DNA from: Solibacillus sp. FSL R7-0682
GTDB lineage: Bacteria; Bacillota; Bacilli; Bacillales_A; Planococcaceae
Length of the DNA stretch: 64,000 nucleotides
Reading direction: 5' to 3'
NCBI RefSeq assembly: GCF_038005985.1
Contig: NZ_JBBOUI010000001.1
Span: 825,501-889,500 of the forward strand
This document shows, one piece after another, positions 25,636 to 35,400 of this stretch. Position 1 is the first letter of the stretch. Every line of letters starts with the position of its first letter. The notes under the pieces were generated by a model. That model made no database searches, was not told where the DNA came from, and saw only the letters and a program-made list of their open reading frames with translations. The translations under genes were made by a program, and so were the position numbers.

Positions 25636-27582
25636 TTATTTCATTTTAAAATGAGAGATTGTTTCTTGTAAGTCGTTAGACATTGTCTGAAGAGATTCAG
25701 CAGATGCGGCCATTTCCTCCATCGAAGCAAGTACTTCTTCGGATGAAGCCGCGACTTCTTCTGTTGATTGTGCATTTTCTTTAGCCTTTTCAGTTAACAG
25801 CTCAGCTGAAGCTGTAACCTCCTGAATACGATGTACAATATGTTGTGTTGTAGAAGAAACATCTAAGATTTTAGGTGTAATCTGTTGCATACTTGTTAAA
25901 ATTTGATCGAAGCGGGAAGCACTTTCGTTTGAAATGACTATGCCTTCATTAACATCTGTTAATGTTACTCGCATCATGTCGACAGTTTTTGATGTATCCG
26001 CTTGAATAGTAACAATTAGCTCGTTGATTTGCGCTGTTGAATTTTTTGAGTCCTCAGCAAGCTTACGAACTTCCTCTGCTACAACGGCAAATCCTTTACC
26101 ATGTTCACCTGCACGTGCTGCCTCAATAGAAGCATTTAATGCAAGCAGATTTGTTTGATCGGCAATACCTTGAATTACTGATAATATTGCATTTATTTCT
26201 TTCGTGCGGTCATAAAGTGCACGTACTGTATAATCTGTTTCATCAACTGAATGTTGAATTTGGGCCATTTGTTTAACAGAACGGTGAACAGTTGCTGAAC
26301 CAATTTCTGCTTGAGACATTGCTTCCTGTGTTAAACCCGAGACGTCGTTTGTATGTTCAGCAATGCTTGTGACATTTTCTACTACAGATTTAAGTGAAGT
26401 TGCATTTAGTGCATTACTGTGCAGTTGTTCATCTGCTAATACTGTAATTGATGATAGTGCATTTGATGTTTGTTCCGTTGCTTGAATAACTTGAGATGTA
26501 CTAGATGCTAGTATTTCTGAAGCTTGGTGAACTAGACTAACACTTTCATCAACTTTAGATATTACTGCTTTCAAATTTTGTTGCATAACGGCGAAGGCCT
26601 TCGCAAGATCCCCGATTTCATTTTTAGCATCCATTTCAATTTTTACAGAAAGGTCTCCTTCGCTTAATTGGAGAGCATGGCTGCGTAATAATCGCAATGG
26701 ACGAGTAATTGAACGGATAATGAAGTATACCATCACACTGCCTAAAATGAATGAAATAGTAACAACTATACCAATAATATTTAAGATAGGTGTAGCTGCG
26801 GTACTTACTTCTTTTTCTAGCATTGTACCAATAATTTTCCATCCAGTTTGTTCATTTGTAATAAATGCGATAAGTTCATTTTCATCTTCTAAAATGCCAC
26901 TTTGCTTATTGAATATTTTTTCTATGTAGCTTTCTGTTGCTTCTGTTGCACTTTCCGTATTTGGCTTCGAAATATATTGTTTGGAGCCGTCTAACAAAGT
27001 TACATATCCATTTTTACCTATCGTAACTGTATTGGCAATTTCCTTTAATGTTTCAATGCTCATGTCTAAACCAAAAACACCAGAACCATCTTCTAATTTT
27101 TGGGCAATAGTAATGACAAGGTCACCGCTACTTGATGAAATATATGGAGTCGTTATAATTGCCTCGTTTGTTGAAATGGCCTGTTTGTACCAAGGACGTT
27201 CTCTAGGGTCATAAGAGCTATCGTACTCATAATAAGGTTGACGAATCATTTTTCCTTCACTTGTCCCAACATAGGCAATTAATGCTTCTGGATGAGTTGC
27301 AAGATAATCTGCCAAAATCGCATGAATTTGCTCTGTAGCACCTTTATTAATAAGAGTTGAGGATAAATAATTAGCATCGTATAATTTCGGATCAATTAAA
27401 GCTGAGATGTTTTCATTTAATAAGTGAATACTCGTTTCAGCATTGGAAAGTTGTTCTGTTTTAATTTGTTCTTTCGCTTTGTTGTAAGATAATAGGCTAA
27501 TAATACTTGTAGGAATGATAAGGATTATTGCAAACGCAATAATTAGTCTCTTTTTAATTGAGAAATTTTTAAAAAAGTTCAA
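25636..27582 (-). CDS. Methyl-accepting chemotaxis protein with dCache sensor
   Basis: 648 residues: TM1 at about 12-32, an extracellular double-Cache sensor at about 35-265 with [19 protein letters not shown] near 116 (the WY-containing motif of amino-acid-type dCache domains), TM2 at about 268-292, HAMP at about 293-345 and a signalling coiled coil with [20 protein letters not shown] and [15 protein letters not shown]. Amino acids are the likely ligands (inference from the Cache type). The start is TTG 27582, ten bases after GGAGG. An out-of-frame seven-codon ATG frame overlaps it. Confidence 0.92.
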   Translation of the reverse strand: MNFFKNFSIKKRLIIAFAIILIIPTSIISLLSYNKAKEQIKTEQLSNAETSIHLLNENISALIDPKLYDANYLSSTLINKGATEQIHAILADYLATHPEALIAYVGTSEGKMIRQPYYEYDSSYDPRERPWYKQAISTNEAIITTPYISSSSGDLVITIAQKLEDGSGVFGLDMSIETLKEIANTVTIGKNGYVTLLDGSKQYISKPNTESATEATESYIEKIFNKQSGILEDENELIAFITNEQTGWKIIGTMLEKEVSTAATPILNIIGIVVTISFILGSVMVYFIIRSITRPLRLLRSHALQLSEGDLSVKIEMDAKNEIGDLAKAFAVMQQNLKAVISKVDESVSLVHQASEILASSTSQVIQATEQTSNALSSITVLADEQLHSNALNATSLKSVVENVTSIAEHTNDVSGLTQEAMSQAEIGSATVHRSVKQMAQIQHSVDETDYTVRALYDRTKEINAILSVIQGIADQTNLLALNASIEAARAGEHGKGFAVVAEEVRKLAEDSKNSTAQINELIVTIQADTSKTVDMMRVTLTDVNEGIVISNESASRFDQILTSMQQITPKILDVSSTTQHIVHRIQEVTASAELLTEKAKENAQSTEEVAASSEEVLASMEEMAASAESLQTMSNDLQETISHFKMK

Positions 27583-27770
27583 GCAAATTCATCCTCCGGC
27601 ATAAGTTAAAAGTAATAATGTGAGATAATAAATTTATACTAAATTCATATAAAACATTAGGAATTTATTATATATTATGAACTATTAGATTAATAATTTT
27701 TTGAATTATTACTTTTTTATGTAATCCATTAAATTTAATTGGATAATTAAATTTTATAAAAAATTAAAAA

Positions 27771-27796
27771 AGCTATCCAAAGTGTTAGGGATAGCT
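27771..27796 (-). terminator. Terminator of the iron-type ABC transporter genes
   Basis: AGCTATCC (27771-27778) pairs with GGATAGCT (27789-27796). In the minus direction the stem is followed by a T-rich tract. The gap up to 27582 otherwise holds only the upstream region of the dCache receptor gene. Confidence 0.75.
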
Positions 27797-27854
27797 CGCT
27801 AAAAATTATAATAGTATTGTGTGGTCTTATTTTAAAGGTCAATAATAATACAAT

Positions 27855-29576
27855 CTAAATGGCAGAGCCGGCGGAGCCTTTGGAAAGCTTCTCTGAAATG
27901 ATTAAAACAATTAAAATTAATAAAATTTGTAGTACGCCATAGGCACAGGCCGTTCCGAATTTAAATGCGTAAAGCTTTTGGAATATCGCAACGGATAAAG
28001 GAATTGTCGATGTACTATAAATAAGAATGGAGGCAACGAATTCGCCAATACTTTGTACAAAGGCAAGTAATGTACCGGCAATGACTCCAGATAAGGTTAA
28101 TGGAAGTACGATTTTTCTAAACGTTAGCCACCAGCCTGCTCCAAGACTTCTTGATGCTTCTTCCACTGATTGATCTAGCTGCATAAGTGAGGCAGAGGTT
28201 GACCTAAATACAAGTGGTAAATGTCGAATAAAATAAGCGAGTGGTAATATCCAAAATGAGCCGATTAATACTTGATTGAATGTAAATACGTTTTCAGTGC
28301 TGAAGGCTGCAATCAAATTTACGGCAACTACGGTTCCGGGCAGCGCCCATGGAATTGTTATTAACACATCGAGTAGCGTTTTTCCTTTGAAATTGAGACG
28401 TACCATAGCATAAGCTGCTGCAACACCGAAAATAATATTACCGATTGTTGCGATAAAGCCCATTTGTAGGGAATTCCAAATTGGGCGCCACGTTCTTTCA
28501 TCTGTAAAGAGCGCCTTATAATGGTCGAGTGTGTATTCAGTTGGCAATATTTGCACTGTCCATGCACCATCCTTTGAAAAGGAAATTAGGATAAGCACTA
28601 ATATTGGTAAAATTAAAATTAAGGTTCCTAAAAATGAAAGGAACACCGATACATATTTTAAAGGCTTTGAGGTTACTTCGGATCGGTGCACACTAACACC
28701 TTTGCTTAAGTTTTGATAGTTCCGTCGATTTTGGTACCAGCGCATTATAAGTAAAAATGTAATCGATACTATCGATAAAATAGTCGATTGGGTTGCTGCC
28801 ATATCTAAATTTCCGTTTGTGCGAGATAAATAAATTTGCATCGTCATCGTCCGTTCGACACCGAACATAAGTGGTGCGGTATAAGAGGCCATAGAGACCA
28901 TAAAAACAAGTAGGGAAGAAGCGATAATTGATGGGGTAAGCATTGGTAAAATAACTTTCAACCATACACGAATACGACTTGCACCTAAGCTAGTAGCCGC
29001 TTCTTCGAGTGAAGGATCAAGACCTTTAATTGCAGCAGACGCAGTCAAATAAAAGTATGTGTACATCGTAAACGTATGTACGACAATTACACCTACTATT
29101 CCTTTTAATGAAAAGGGAACTTCATTTAAATGAAATAATTGCTGAAATAAGCGTGGGAAGATACCGCTTTCTCCGTATAGAAATGTAAAGGATAATACAC
29201 CGACAAGCGGTGGTAGTGCCATAGGGACTAATACGAGAATGGAAAGTAATTTACGCCCAGGAAACTCATAGCGTTCTAGTAAAAAGGCCATTGCAACCCC
29301 AACGATTGCGCAAGTAATGACACTAATGACGGATATATATAGACTATTCCAAAGAGCTTCTATATTGGCCGTACTTTGTAAACTAAAAAACTTTTGATAG
29401 TTAGCTAGTTGATTGTCACCCGCAAAGCTTTGAACAAAGGTTGTATAAAATGGATAAATGACATACGCTAAGAGCACTAAAAATAATGGAGAGATTAGTA
29501 CGTAAACAAAGTAAGGCGATTGGGTTAAGCGAGACCACCAATTGTTTTTATAAGTTTTTGTTGTTTGTTTTGGCAT
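27855..29576 (-). CDS. ABC importer permease, fused double permease (iron(III) FbpB/AfuB type)
   Basis: A 573-residue protein made of two binding-protein-dependent permease modules, about 12 membrane helices in total. Each half carries an EAA loop: LEEAATSLGASRIRVWLKVI near 190 and VEEASRSLGAGWWLTFRKIV near 475. Such two-in-one permeases are typical of Fe3+ (Fbp/Fut/Hit), sugar-phosphate (Afu) and related transporters. It is the last gene of an operon with the ATPase (9-bp gap) and the solute-binding protein. A GGAGGCC sequence precedes the ATG. Cargo is uncertain, since no Fur box was seen upstream of the operon. Confidence 0.88.
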   Translation of the reverse strand: MPKQTTKTYKNNWWSRLTQSPYFVYVLISPLFLVLLAYVIYPFYTTFVQSFAGDNQLANYQKFFSLQSTANIEALWNSLYISVISVITCAIVGVAMAFLLERYEFPGRKLLSILVLVPMALPPLVGVLSFTFLYGESGIFPRLFQQLFHLNEVPFSLKGIVGVIVVHTFTMYTYFYLTASAAIKGLDPSLEEAATSLGASRIRVWLKVILPMLTPSIIASSLLVFMVSMASYTAPLMFGVERTMTMQIYLSRTNGNLDMAATQSTILSIVSITFLLIMRWYQNRRNYQNLSKGVSVHRSEVTSKPLKYVSVFLSFLGTLILILPILVLILISFSKDGAWTVQILPTEYTLDHYKALFTDERTWRPIWNSLQMGFIATIGNIIFGVAAAYAMVRLNFKGKTLLDVLITIPWALPGTVVAVNLIAAFSTENVFTFNQVLIGSFWILPLAYFIRHLPLVFRSTSASLMQLDQSVEEASRSLGAGWWLTFRKIVLPLTLSGVIAGTLLAFVQSIGEFVASILIYSTSTIPLSVAIFQKLYAFKFGTACAYGVLQILLILIVLIISEKLSKGSAGSAI

Positions 29577-29585
29577 AATGGCCTC

Positions 29586-30656
29586 CTATTCTCCAAGGAA
29601 ATATAGATTACTTGGTGGAATATGTAGCTCAATGTAGTCACCAGCTTGTTTCATTGCTGTCCCACGGCTAAGTATCATTGCTTTTATTGTTGCTCCGTTT
29701 GTATGAAGGATATAATTTACGCTTAATCCAGTATACTCGATTAACTCAATCGTACCGGCAATCGCATTTTCTCCTTGTCCCATTTCAAATGATTCCGGTC
29801 GAATCGATACATAAACAGAATCGCCGATATTTACAGATAAATTATGTGCGCAATTTTTCTTCAAGCCCTTTAACACGAGCCCATTATTATCAGTGACTGT
29901 AATAACGTCCTCTTCAATGTTTTGAACGGTCATCGTTAACATATTTGTTTCTCCAATAAATGTTGCGACAAAACGATCATTTGGGCGATGGTAAATTTCC
30001 TGTGGTGTCCCAATTTGTTTGACGCAACCGTTCTCCATGACCATAATACGATCTGACATCGCCATTGCCTCTGTTTGATCATGTGTAACGTATATAGTTG
30101 TCACCCCAAGCTCTGATTGGATGCGTTTAATTTCGATACGTGTTTCTTCTCGCAGCTTCGCATCTAAATTGGATAAGGGTTCATCTAAAAGTAATATATC
30201 TGGCTCAATGACTAGAGCACGAGCTAGAGCAACCCGTTGTTGTTGACCACCGGATAATTCATTAATTTTTCGTGTGCCATAAGGACCTAAGTGGACAAGG
30301 CTACGAATACGATCTACTTTTTCGCGAATTTGTTTTTTATTTAATTTCCGAACTTCTAAACCAAATGCGATATTTTCATCGACTGTCATATGAGGAAATA
30401 ATGCATAATTTTGAAATACCATACCGATATTGCGTTTGTTTGGCTGAAGTGTTGTCACATCGTGCTCATCAAAGTAAATTTTTCCTGTAGTAGGGTAGTA
30501 AAATCCAGCGACCATTCGTAATGTTGTTGTTTTGCCGCATCCACTAGGACCTAGAAAGGTGAAAAACTCGCCAGACTTAATAGTTAAATCTAAATCACTC
30601 ACGCTTAGTACATTTCCAAATTTTTTTGAAACGTCTTTTATTCGAACAGCCTTCAT
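29586..30656 (-). CDS. ABC importer ATP-binding protein (FbpC/PotA type)
   Basis: 356 residues: Walker A GPSGCGKTTT near 37, Q-loop VFQNYALFPHMTV near 81, signature LSGGQQQR near 134, Walker B DILLLDEPLSNLDA near 153, H-loop TIYVTHDQTEA near 187, then a C-terminal OB/TOBE regulatory domain from about 240 to the end, as in FbpC, PotA and MalK types. It energises import by the neighbouring permease and binding protein. GGAGGGAG precedes the ATG. A hairpin in the 93-bp gap after the binding-protein gene probably limits read-through into this gene. Confidence 0.9.
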   Translation of the reverse strand: MKAVRIKDVSKKFGNVLSVSDLDLTIKSGEFFTFLGPSGCGKTTTLRMVAGFYYPTTGKIYFDEHDVTTLQPNKRNIGMVFQNYALFPHMTVDENIAFGLEVRKLNKKQIREKVDRIRSLVHLGPYGTRKINELSGGQQQRVALARALVIEPDILLLDEPLSNLDAKLREETRIEIKRIQSELGVTTIYVTHDQTEAMAMSDRIMVMENGCVKQIGTPQEIYHRPNDRFVATFIGETNMLTMTVQNIEEDVITVTDNNGLVLKGLKKNCAHNLSVNIGDSVYVSIRPESFEMGQGENAIAGTIELIEYTGLSVNYILHTNGATIKAMILSRGTAMKQAGDYIELHIPPSNLYFLGE

Positions 30657-30694
30657 AACCTAAAACTCCCTCCTATATTACTAAAATAAATAGA

Positions 30695-30722
30695 AAGACC
30701 TCACACAACTTGTTGAGGTCTT
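30695..30722 (-). terminator. Intra-operon attenuator hairpin
   Basis: AAGACCTCA (30695-30703) pairs with TGAGGTCTT (30714-30722). In the minus direction it is followed by only a short T-run, so partial termination is likely: high levels of binding protein, lower levels of ATPase and permease. Confidence 0.65.
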
Positions 30723-30749
30723 GTGTGAAATTATAAAGTTGAACGTGAA

Positions 30750-31826
30750 TTATTTACCTTTCCCTTTTACATTCATATCCCAATATTCCATCCATTCAGC
30801 TTCTTTGTCTGTCATCACTTGCCAGTCGATATCTAAAGGCTTTAAATCTAGCTCTTTGTACCAGTTTGGCATGGATGCTTTGTCAATGTCTGTACGTGTA
30901 GGGATTTGGTAATATTCTTCTGATAATTCAACCATTGTTTCCTGCTCAAATAAAAATTCCATGAATAATTTAGCATTTGCCTCATTTTTAGCATTATTGA
31001 TAACGCCAACTGCATCAACTAATATTGGTGCACCGCTCTTTGGATAAATGTAGTCAAATGTATAATCTGTCGTATGTTTTTTTAGTAAAATATCTTGTAA
31101 ATTCCATAATGAAAGAGAACCCTCTTGGCGTGCTAATTTTAAGTAAAGTGCATTTGGGTCTTGCGTATATTCTTTTGTATTAGCATCGAGCTTTAATAAC
31201 CAATCATAGCCCTTTTCTGGTGTTTCAGCTCCTTGGCGATAAATCATCGAAGAATAAATCGTACGCATCGTACCTGATGCAAGGACACCACGAATTAAAA
31301 TTTCATCTTTCCACTTCGGATCAAGTAATTCATCCCAATCTTGTGGACCTTCTTCAGGGGAGAGTACTTCACTATTAATCATAATGACTTCTGGTAATAA
31401 CATTTCGCCGACCCATCGATTTTGCTCATCTCGATGTAAGGGGTCAATTTTGTCAACGAAGGAAGGTTCCCAAGGTAATAATAAATCTTCATTTGCTGCC
31501 ACCATCATCCCGGATTGTGTACCGCCCCACCAGAAATCTCCCTGTGGATTTGCTTTTTCACCACGTACACGCTCTAAAATTTGCTGTGCACCCATTGTCA
31601 TGTATTCAACATTAATATCAGGATAGCGCTCATTAAATTTATCGATTACACCTTGGACCATTGTTTCATCCCGACCAGTATAAATGACTAAACTTCCAGA
31701 TGGATTTTCACTTGAGCCACTATCACCTTGTGTAGATGTTTCCTTTTTTTCTTCTGAATTGCTACAAGCTACTAAAATTAGTACGAGTGAAGCAAGTAAC
31801 AAAGTGAAAAAAACATTCCTCTTCAT
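30750..31826 (-). CDS. ABC importer solute-binding lipoprotein (iron(III)/AfuA-like)
   Basis: A 358-residue lipoprotein with signal peptide and lipobox LILVACS near residue 21, a Ser/Glu-rich linker, then a periplasmic-binding-protein-like type 2 fold starting SGSLVIYTGRDETMVQGV near 44. GDFWWGGTQSGMM near 96 and SEEYYQIPTRTDI near 312 fall where Fe3+- or phosphate-ester-binding homologues hold ligands. In FbpA a Tyr-Tyr pair binds iron, and YY is present here at about 315-316, but that alone does not prove iron binding. AAGGAGGAATC precedes the ATG. First gene of the importer operon. Confidence 0.87.
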   Translation of the reverse strand: MKRNVFFTLLLASLVLILVACSNSEEKKETSTQGDSGSSENPSGSLVIYTGRDETMVQGVIDKFNERYPDINVEYMTMGAQQILERVRGEKANPQGDFWWGGTQSGMMVAANEDLLLPWEPSFVDKIDPLHRDEQNRWVGEMLLPEVIMINSEVLSPEEGPQDWDELLDPKWKDEILIRGVLASGTMRTIYSSMIYRQGAETPEKGYDWLLKLDANTKEYTQDPNALYLKLARQEGSLSLWNLQDILLKKHTTDYTFDYIYPKSGAPILVDAVGVINNAKNEANAKLFMEFLFEQETMVELSEEYYQIPTRTDIDKASMPNWYKELDLKPLDIDWQVMTDKEAEWMEYWDMNVKGKGK

Positions 31827-31844
31827 ACAAGATTCCTCCTTAAA

Positions 31845-31858
31845 ATTGAATATTCAAT
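31845..31858. promoter_or_regulatory. Perfect 14-bp palindrome upstream of the importer operon
   Basis: ATTGAATATTCAAT lies directly upstream of the binding-protein ribosome site, in the leader. It does not match Fur. It could be an operator for an unidentified regulator or simply an AT-rich coincidence. Confidence 0.3.
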
Positions 31859-31943
31859 AAAATACAATTTAATATTCCCTTATGTTGGAAAATGAAACGG
31901 TGTAATAGTTAGTATTATAAGGAGTGTATGTATAGGGAATAAA

Positions 31944-31993
31944 AAATACTACTTAGTATAGACAAGTGGAAAAGTCTACACTAAATAGTATTT
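31944..31993. terminator. Long hairpin, probable terminator of the GNAT gene
   Basis: AAATACTA.TTAGT.TAGAC pairs with GTCTA.ACTAA.TAGTATTT around AAGTGGAAAA, about 20 pairs with two or three mismatches. It is situated just after the GNAT stop codon at 32026 on the minus strand. Confidence 0.7.
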
Positions 31994-32025
31994 AAAATTA
32001 GTTCATTTAATTGAAAAGGTTTTTA

Positions 32026-32559
32026 TTATTTAACAAAAATTTCTGCATCGCAATAACAAAGTCCACCGCAACTTGGACAATGTACTTCATATGGTTCAAA
32101 ATAGCGCGGCATATATTTAAAAGAAGTAAAACCATGCTTTAGAAATTGTGCTTTAGCTGCCCATTTATTAATATCCGATTGTACCCACCCAACAACAATA
32201 ATACTTTGAGCAATTTGTTGAGCAGCTTCTACATAAGCAGTGACTAATTTAGAGCCAATCCCTTTATTGCGATAGTTTGGATGAACAACAAAATGACTAG
32301 AATACATACATAGATGTTCGGAAACATACTCGGCTAAATTGGACAGTTCCTCTTTATAATATGGAAAATCAGCATCGAAATTTTGGATTAAGTAACCCGC
32401 AATATAACCGATAACCTCGTTAGTATTTGTCACACAAATAAAACGAACCCCATCAGCCTGATCGACTGTTTGCGCAGATTCTGGTTCAAAAGGTAAATAG
32501 TTATTTAATAAAGTAGCAATTTGCTCAGCGTAATTAGAATTATAAGAGATGATTTGCAT
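32026..32559 (-). CDS. GNAT family N-acetyltransferase with Cys-rich tail
   Basis: About 177 residues beginning MQIISYNSNYAEQIATLLNN. The acetyl-CoA motif FVVHPNYRNKGIGSKLVTAY lies near 90-109. The C-terminus HCPSCGGLCYCDAEIF has four cysteines and a histidine, which could bind a metal, an unusual ending for this family. A longer reading frame reaches 32661, but its start lies inside the terminator hairpin of the preceding gene. ATG 32559, with AAGGACGG ahead, is therefore taken. Substrate unknown. Confidence 0.8.
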   Translation of the reverse strand: MQIISYNSNYAEQIATLLNNYLPFEPESAQTVDQADGVRFICVTNTNEVIGYIAGYLIQNFDADFPYYKEELSNLAEYVSEHLCMYSSHFVVHPNYRNKGIGSKLVTAYVEAAQQIAQSIIVVGWVQSDINKWAAKAQFLKHGFTSFKYMPRYFEPYEVHCPSCGGLCYCDAEIFVK

Positions 32560-32642
32560 AAATAGTGCCGTCCTTGTTTCAAAGTTTAGAAAAAATAATT
32601 GTAACATAACAAATAGAGGGGAATAAGAGTTCAATAGAAAAA

Positions 32643-32665
32643 AGAGATGTCTAAATGACATCTCT
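32643..32665 (-). terminator. Terminator of the 14-TM exporter gene
   Basis: AGAGATGTC (32643-32651) pairs with GACATCTCT (32657-32665). In the minus direction it comes immediately after the exporter stop at 32673. A and T runs flank it. Confidence 0.85.
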
Positions 32666-32672
32666 AAAAAAT

Positions 32673-34082
32673 TTAAATTGTTGGGCGACTGTTTTTAATA
32701 AATAGTGAACCGGTAAGTCCAAGAACACCAATTATTAGAACCGCAATAAAAGCCGAATGAACCCCGTGTGCTAAAAATTCAGCAGGATTTGTTGCTCCGA
32801 ATTCAGCAATATAGTTTTTCTGACCAGCTGTAAATAATGTAATGGCAACTGCAGTACCAGCAGCTCCAGCAACTTGAGTTAATGTATTCATAGCAGCTGA
32901 TCCATCCGCGTATAATTGCGGTGGTAATTGGTTCATTGCGTTTGTTTGAGCTGGCATAATTGTCATAGATACACCAACGAAGAAAATACATAATGCTAAT
33001 ACAACTTGCCATACAGGCGTTGTTGCAGATAGTACAGACAATAATAAAATTGCACTAATAGTAATCATAGAAAATCCAATACGAGTAAAGATTTTTGCCC
33101 CGACTTTATCAAAGTTTGATCCAACGATTGGTGACATAATAATATTTAATATGTTACCAGGTAACATTAATAAACCTGCAGCTATTGCTGAATAAGCAAG
33201 TACCGACTTTAAATAAAGTGGAATTAAAATTGCCACTGATAAAATGACGAATAAAGTAGCAAACATTAATGCTGTACCTAACGCAAACATTGGATATTTA
33301 AATACGCGTAGGTTAATCATTGGCTCATCCATATTGAATTGGCGAACTGTGAAAAGGACTAAAGAGATAATACCAACTACTAAAGGTACCCATACGTGTG
33401 CATCTGAAAATGGTAAATCTGCTAAAGTTGCTAAAGCGTATACAATTCCACCAAATGCAATCGTAGATAATACTAATGAAAATACATCAATTTTTGGTTT
33501 TGTAATAGTAGAAACATTGTCCATTTTTAATCCACCTACAACTAATAAAAGGATGTATAGCACGGTCATAATCCAGAAAATATAATGCCAGCTAGCAGCA
33601 CTAATAATTACACCTGCAAGTGAAGGACCTAATGCTGGACCAGCAGTTAGTACTAAACCAACGATGCCCATGACTGCACCACGTTTTTGGATTGGGAAAA
33701 TCATTAGTACAACACTAAACATAAGCGGGAGGAAAATACCCGTACCGATAGCTTGAATTAAGCGACCAGATAAAAGTAGTGTGAAGTTTGGTGCTAGGGC
33801 AGCCATTACAGCTCCGACTATTGAAATAACTAAGGCACTAACGACCAATTGACGTGTTGTAAACCAGCGTACTAAATACGCAGATAGAGGTACTAAAATT
33901 GCTAATACCAATAAATAACCTGTTGTTAACCACTGAGCTGTTCCTGCTCCGATTTTGAAATCTTCCATGATGTTCGTAAGTGCCATATTTAAAGCTGTCT
34001 CACCAAATAACCCGATGAAAGTTCCAACCATTAAAACGGCAGCCATCAATTTCGGATTATTCACTTGTAAATGTGATTCCAT
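32673..34082 (-). CDS. MFS multidrug exporter, DHA2 (EmrB/QacA/LmrB) family
   Basis: A 469-residue protein with 14 predicted membrane helices. Motif C-like GLVLTAGPALGPSLAGVI lies near 142-160, with ALTNIMEDFKIGAGTAQWLT near 33-52 in the first loop, as in EmrB/LmrB proteins. Such proton-coupled pumps export lipophilic drugs; the start and loop resemble lincomycin-type LmrB, but substrate cannot be fixed. GGGAGTTA precedes the ATG. A 19-bp region with a 6-bp inverted repeat (34132-34150) lies 50 bp upstream and is a candidate operator. No regulator gene is adjacent. Confidence 0.9.
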   Translation of the reverse strand: MESHLQVNNPKLMAAVLMVGTFIGLFGETALNMALTNIMEDFKIGAGTAQWLTTGYLLVLAILVPLSAYLVRWFTTRQLVVSALVISIVGAVMAALAPNFTLLLSGRLIQAIGTGIFLPLMFSVVLMIFPIQKRGAVMGIVGLVLTAGPALGPSLAGVIISAASWHYIFWIMTVLYILLLVVGGLKMDNVSTITKPKIDVFSLVLSTIAFGGIVYALATLADLPFSDAHVWVPLVVGIISLVLFTVRQFNMDEPMINLRVFKYPMFALGTALMFATLFVILSVAILIPLYLKSVLAYSAIAAGLLMLPGNILNIIMSPIVGSNFDKVGAKIFTRIGFSMITISAILLLSVLSATTPVWQVVLALCIFFVGVSMTIMPAQTNAMNQLPPQLYADGSAAMNTLTQVAGAAGTAVAITLFTAGQKNYIAEFGATNPAEFLAHGVHSAFIAVLIIGVLGLTGSLFIKNSRPTI

Positions 34083-34638
34083 AAAAAAATAACTCCCTAC
34101 TCTATATTAATTTGACGTAATGATAAATAGATTTAGTGTTTGAAACTAAAAACAGATGAATGTATTTTAAAAAAACACCCATACTGTATATATCATTCAA
34201 TCGATTAGTCCAGTTGCAACTATAACAAAAAGAAACTTTAAATTTCTAATAGAAATTGAGAACTATCTTATATAGTAAGACATATTTTTGTCACTTTATC
34301 GGAATATTTTCCCTTTAAAAGAAAAAATAACAATACTGTTTCTTTGCGTTGGAATAATGAAAACGATTGCATTTAAGGAGCCTTGATATATTTCGTCTTT
34401 TAAGATTATATAGAAACCTTGTCAATACAAGCATTAAGAAGAAAAATTATTAAATTGCTATGAAAACGGAAGAAAATTCAAGAGGGATGAGGATGAAAAT
34501 TTATTTTTTAATACAGTTTTCATGTATTGAATATGGGGTGAGTTAAATAGGGTAGTCAATAATTTGCTAAACTTACCGATTTTTAATAAAATCACAAGAG
34601 AATTAATTGAATATGAATAACGAGAGGGGAAATCAAAG
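34083..34638. other. 556-bp gap: candidate operator and an orphan cre site, no gene
   Basis: Contents seen: inverted repeat TTTAGT-N7-ACTAAA (34132-34150) near the exporter start, a small TCTTATATAGTAAGA palindrome (34265-34279), and a perfect CcpA cre match ATGAAAACGATTGCA (34357-34371). No open frame with a plausible ribosome site beyond a 17-codon one (34493-34546) was found. Confidence 0.45.
34357..34371. promoter_or_regulatory. CcpA catabolite-responsive element (cre)
   Basis: ATGAAAACGATTGCA fits every defined position of WTGNAANCGNWNNCW. It lies roughly 275 bp from the starts of both flanking genes, so its target is not clear. Confidence 0.45.
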
Positions 34639-35109
34639 TTGAAGAAATATTGGATATTCCTTCTTTTTGCCTTGTTAGCTGGATGTAATAATGCTGATAC
34701 AAACGGACCAATGTTTACAGAAAAGCAAGCAGTTCCATTTGAACTTATAAAGTATGAAGAGAAAATTGCACCTGTATATGAGTCGGTTGTTCCATACATT
34801 GCTTATGCGGAGACTGAAGGTCAGTTAAAAGAATTACAAGGACGTTTTCAAGTAGATGGGTTTACAGTTGATCTTGAAAAATATATTGCTGTATTTTTAG
34901 TAACATATTCAGATAGCTGTGGTATTACATTAGATGGCGTTTACAATAATAACGGCTTTTTATCAGCGCAATTATTGGAAGCGAAAGGGCAAAATTGTGA
35001 GGAAGAGGGTGTACCTCATACATTCGTAATCCAGGTTGAAAAACAGGAATATGAAAAGGTTCAATTGTATAACGGGAACGTTATTAAATCCTCGATGGAT
35101 GTAGAATAA
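34639..35109 (+). CDS. Uncharacterised lipoprotein
   Basis: 157 residues with signal peptide and lipobox LLAGCN near residue 13-18, followed by an extracellular domain of about 135 residues. Two cysteines (DSCGIT near 95 and GQNCEEE near 117) could form a disulfide. I do not recognise the family. The start is TTG 34639, the first codon of a normal signal peptide (KKYWIFLLFAL), with GAGAGGGGAAA upstream. Monocistronic, with a terminator after it. Confidence 0.75.
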   Translation: MKKYWIFLLFALLAGCNNADTNGPMFTEKQAVPFELIKYEEKIAPVYESVVPYIAYAETEGQLKELQGRFQVDGFTVDLEKYIAVFLVTYSDSCGITLDGVYNNNGFLSAQLLEAKGQNCEEEGVPHTFVIQVEKQEYEKVQLYNGNVIKSSMDVE

Positions 35110-35130
35110 GTTTTAATGATGTAACAATGT

Positions 35131-35180
35131 AGACTGTAAGAAGCTCAAAAGTAATTGGGTTAAATTACAGTCTTTTTTTA
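35131..35180 (+). terminator. Terminator of the lipoprotein gene
   Basis: AGACTGTAA (35131-35139) pairs with TTACAGTCT (35165-35173) over a 25-nt loop, followed by TTTTTTT. Confidence 0.75.
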
Positions 35181-35400
35181 TACGTATATTGCTATAAAGA
35201 ATGGGGATTAATTTGCTATCTTAGTCTGAAAAATATATACTTTATATTAAACCGTCACGTTATGGTTTGTGTGAAAAATAAAGTAGCACGTCCTACACTT
35301 TTCTAAATAGATGTTCAGTTAAGTCTATTGGAATGTATTTGAAAAGATAGGGTATATAAAACTACTAGTTAAAAAGTGTAATTTAGTAACAAACAATTTT

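Noticed and set aside
31845-31858. Palindrome ATTGAATATTCAAT read as a Fur box
   Set aside because: It lacks the TGATAAT/ATTATCA pattern; kept only as an unassigned palindrome.
32560-32661. N-terminal extension of the GNAT acetyltransferase
   Set aside because: The first codons lie in the terminator hairpin of the preceding gene, and the extension has no ribosome site or family resemblance.
34493-34546. A 17-codon frame beginning MKIYFLIQF with a decent ribosome site upstream of the lipoprotein gene
   Set aside because: It ends about 90 bp before the next gene, so it is not coupled to it; composition looks random. Insufficient evidence for a leader peptide.
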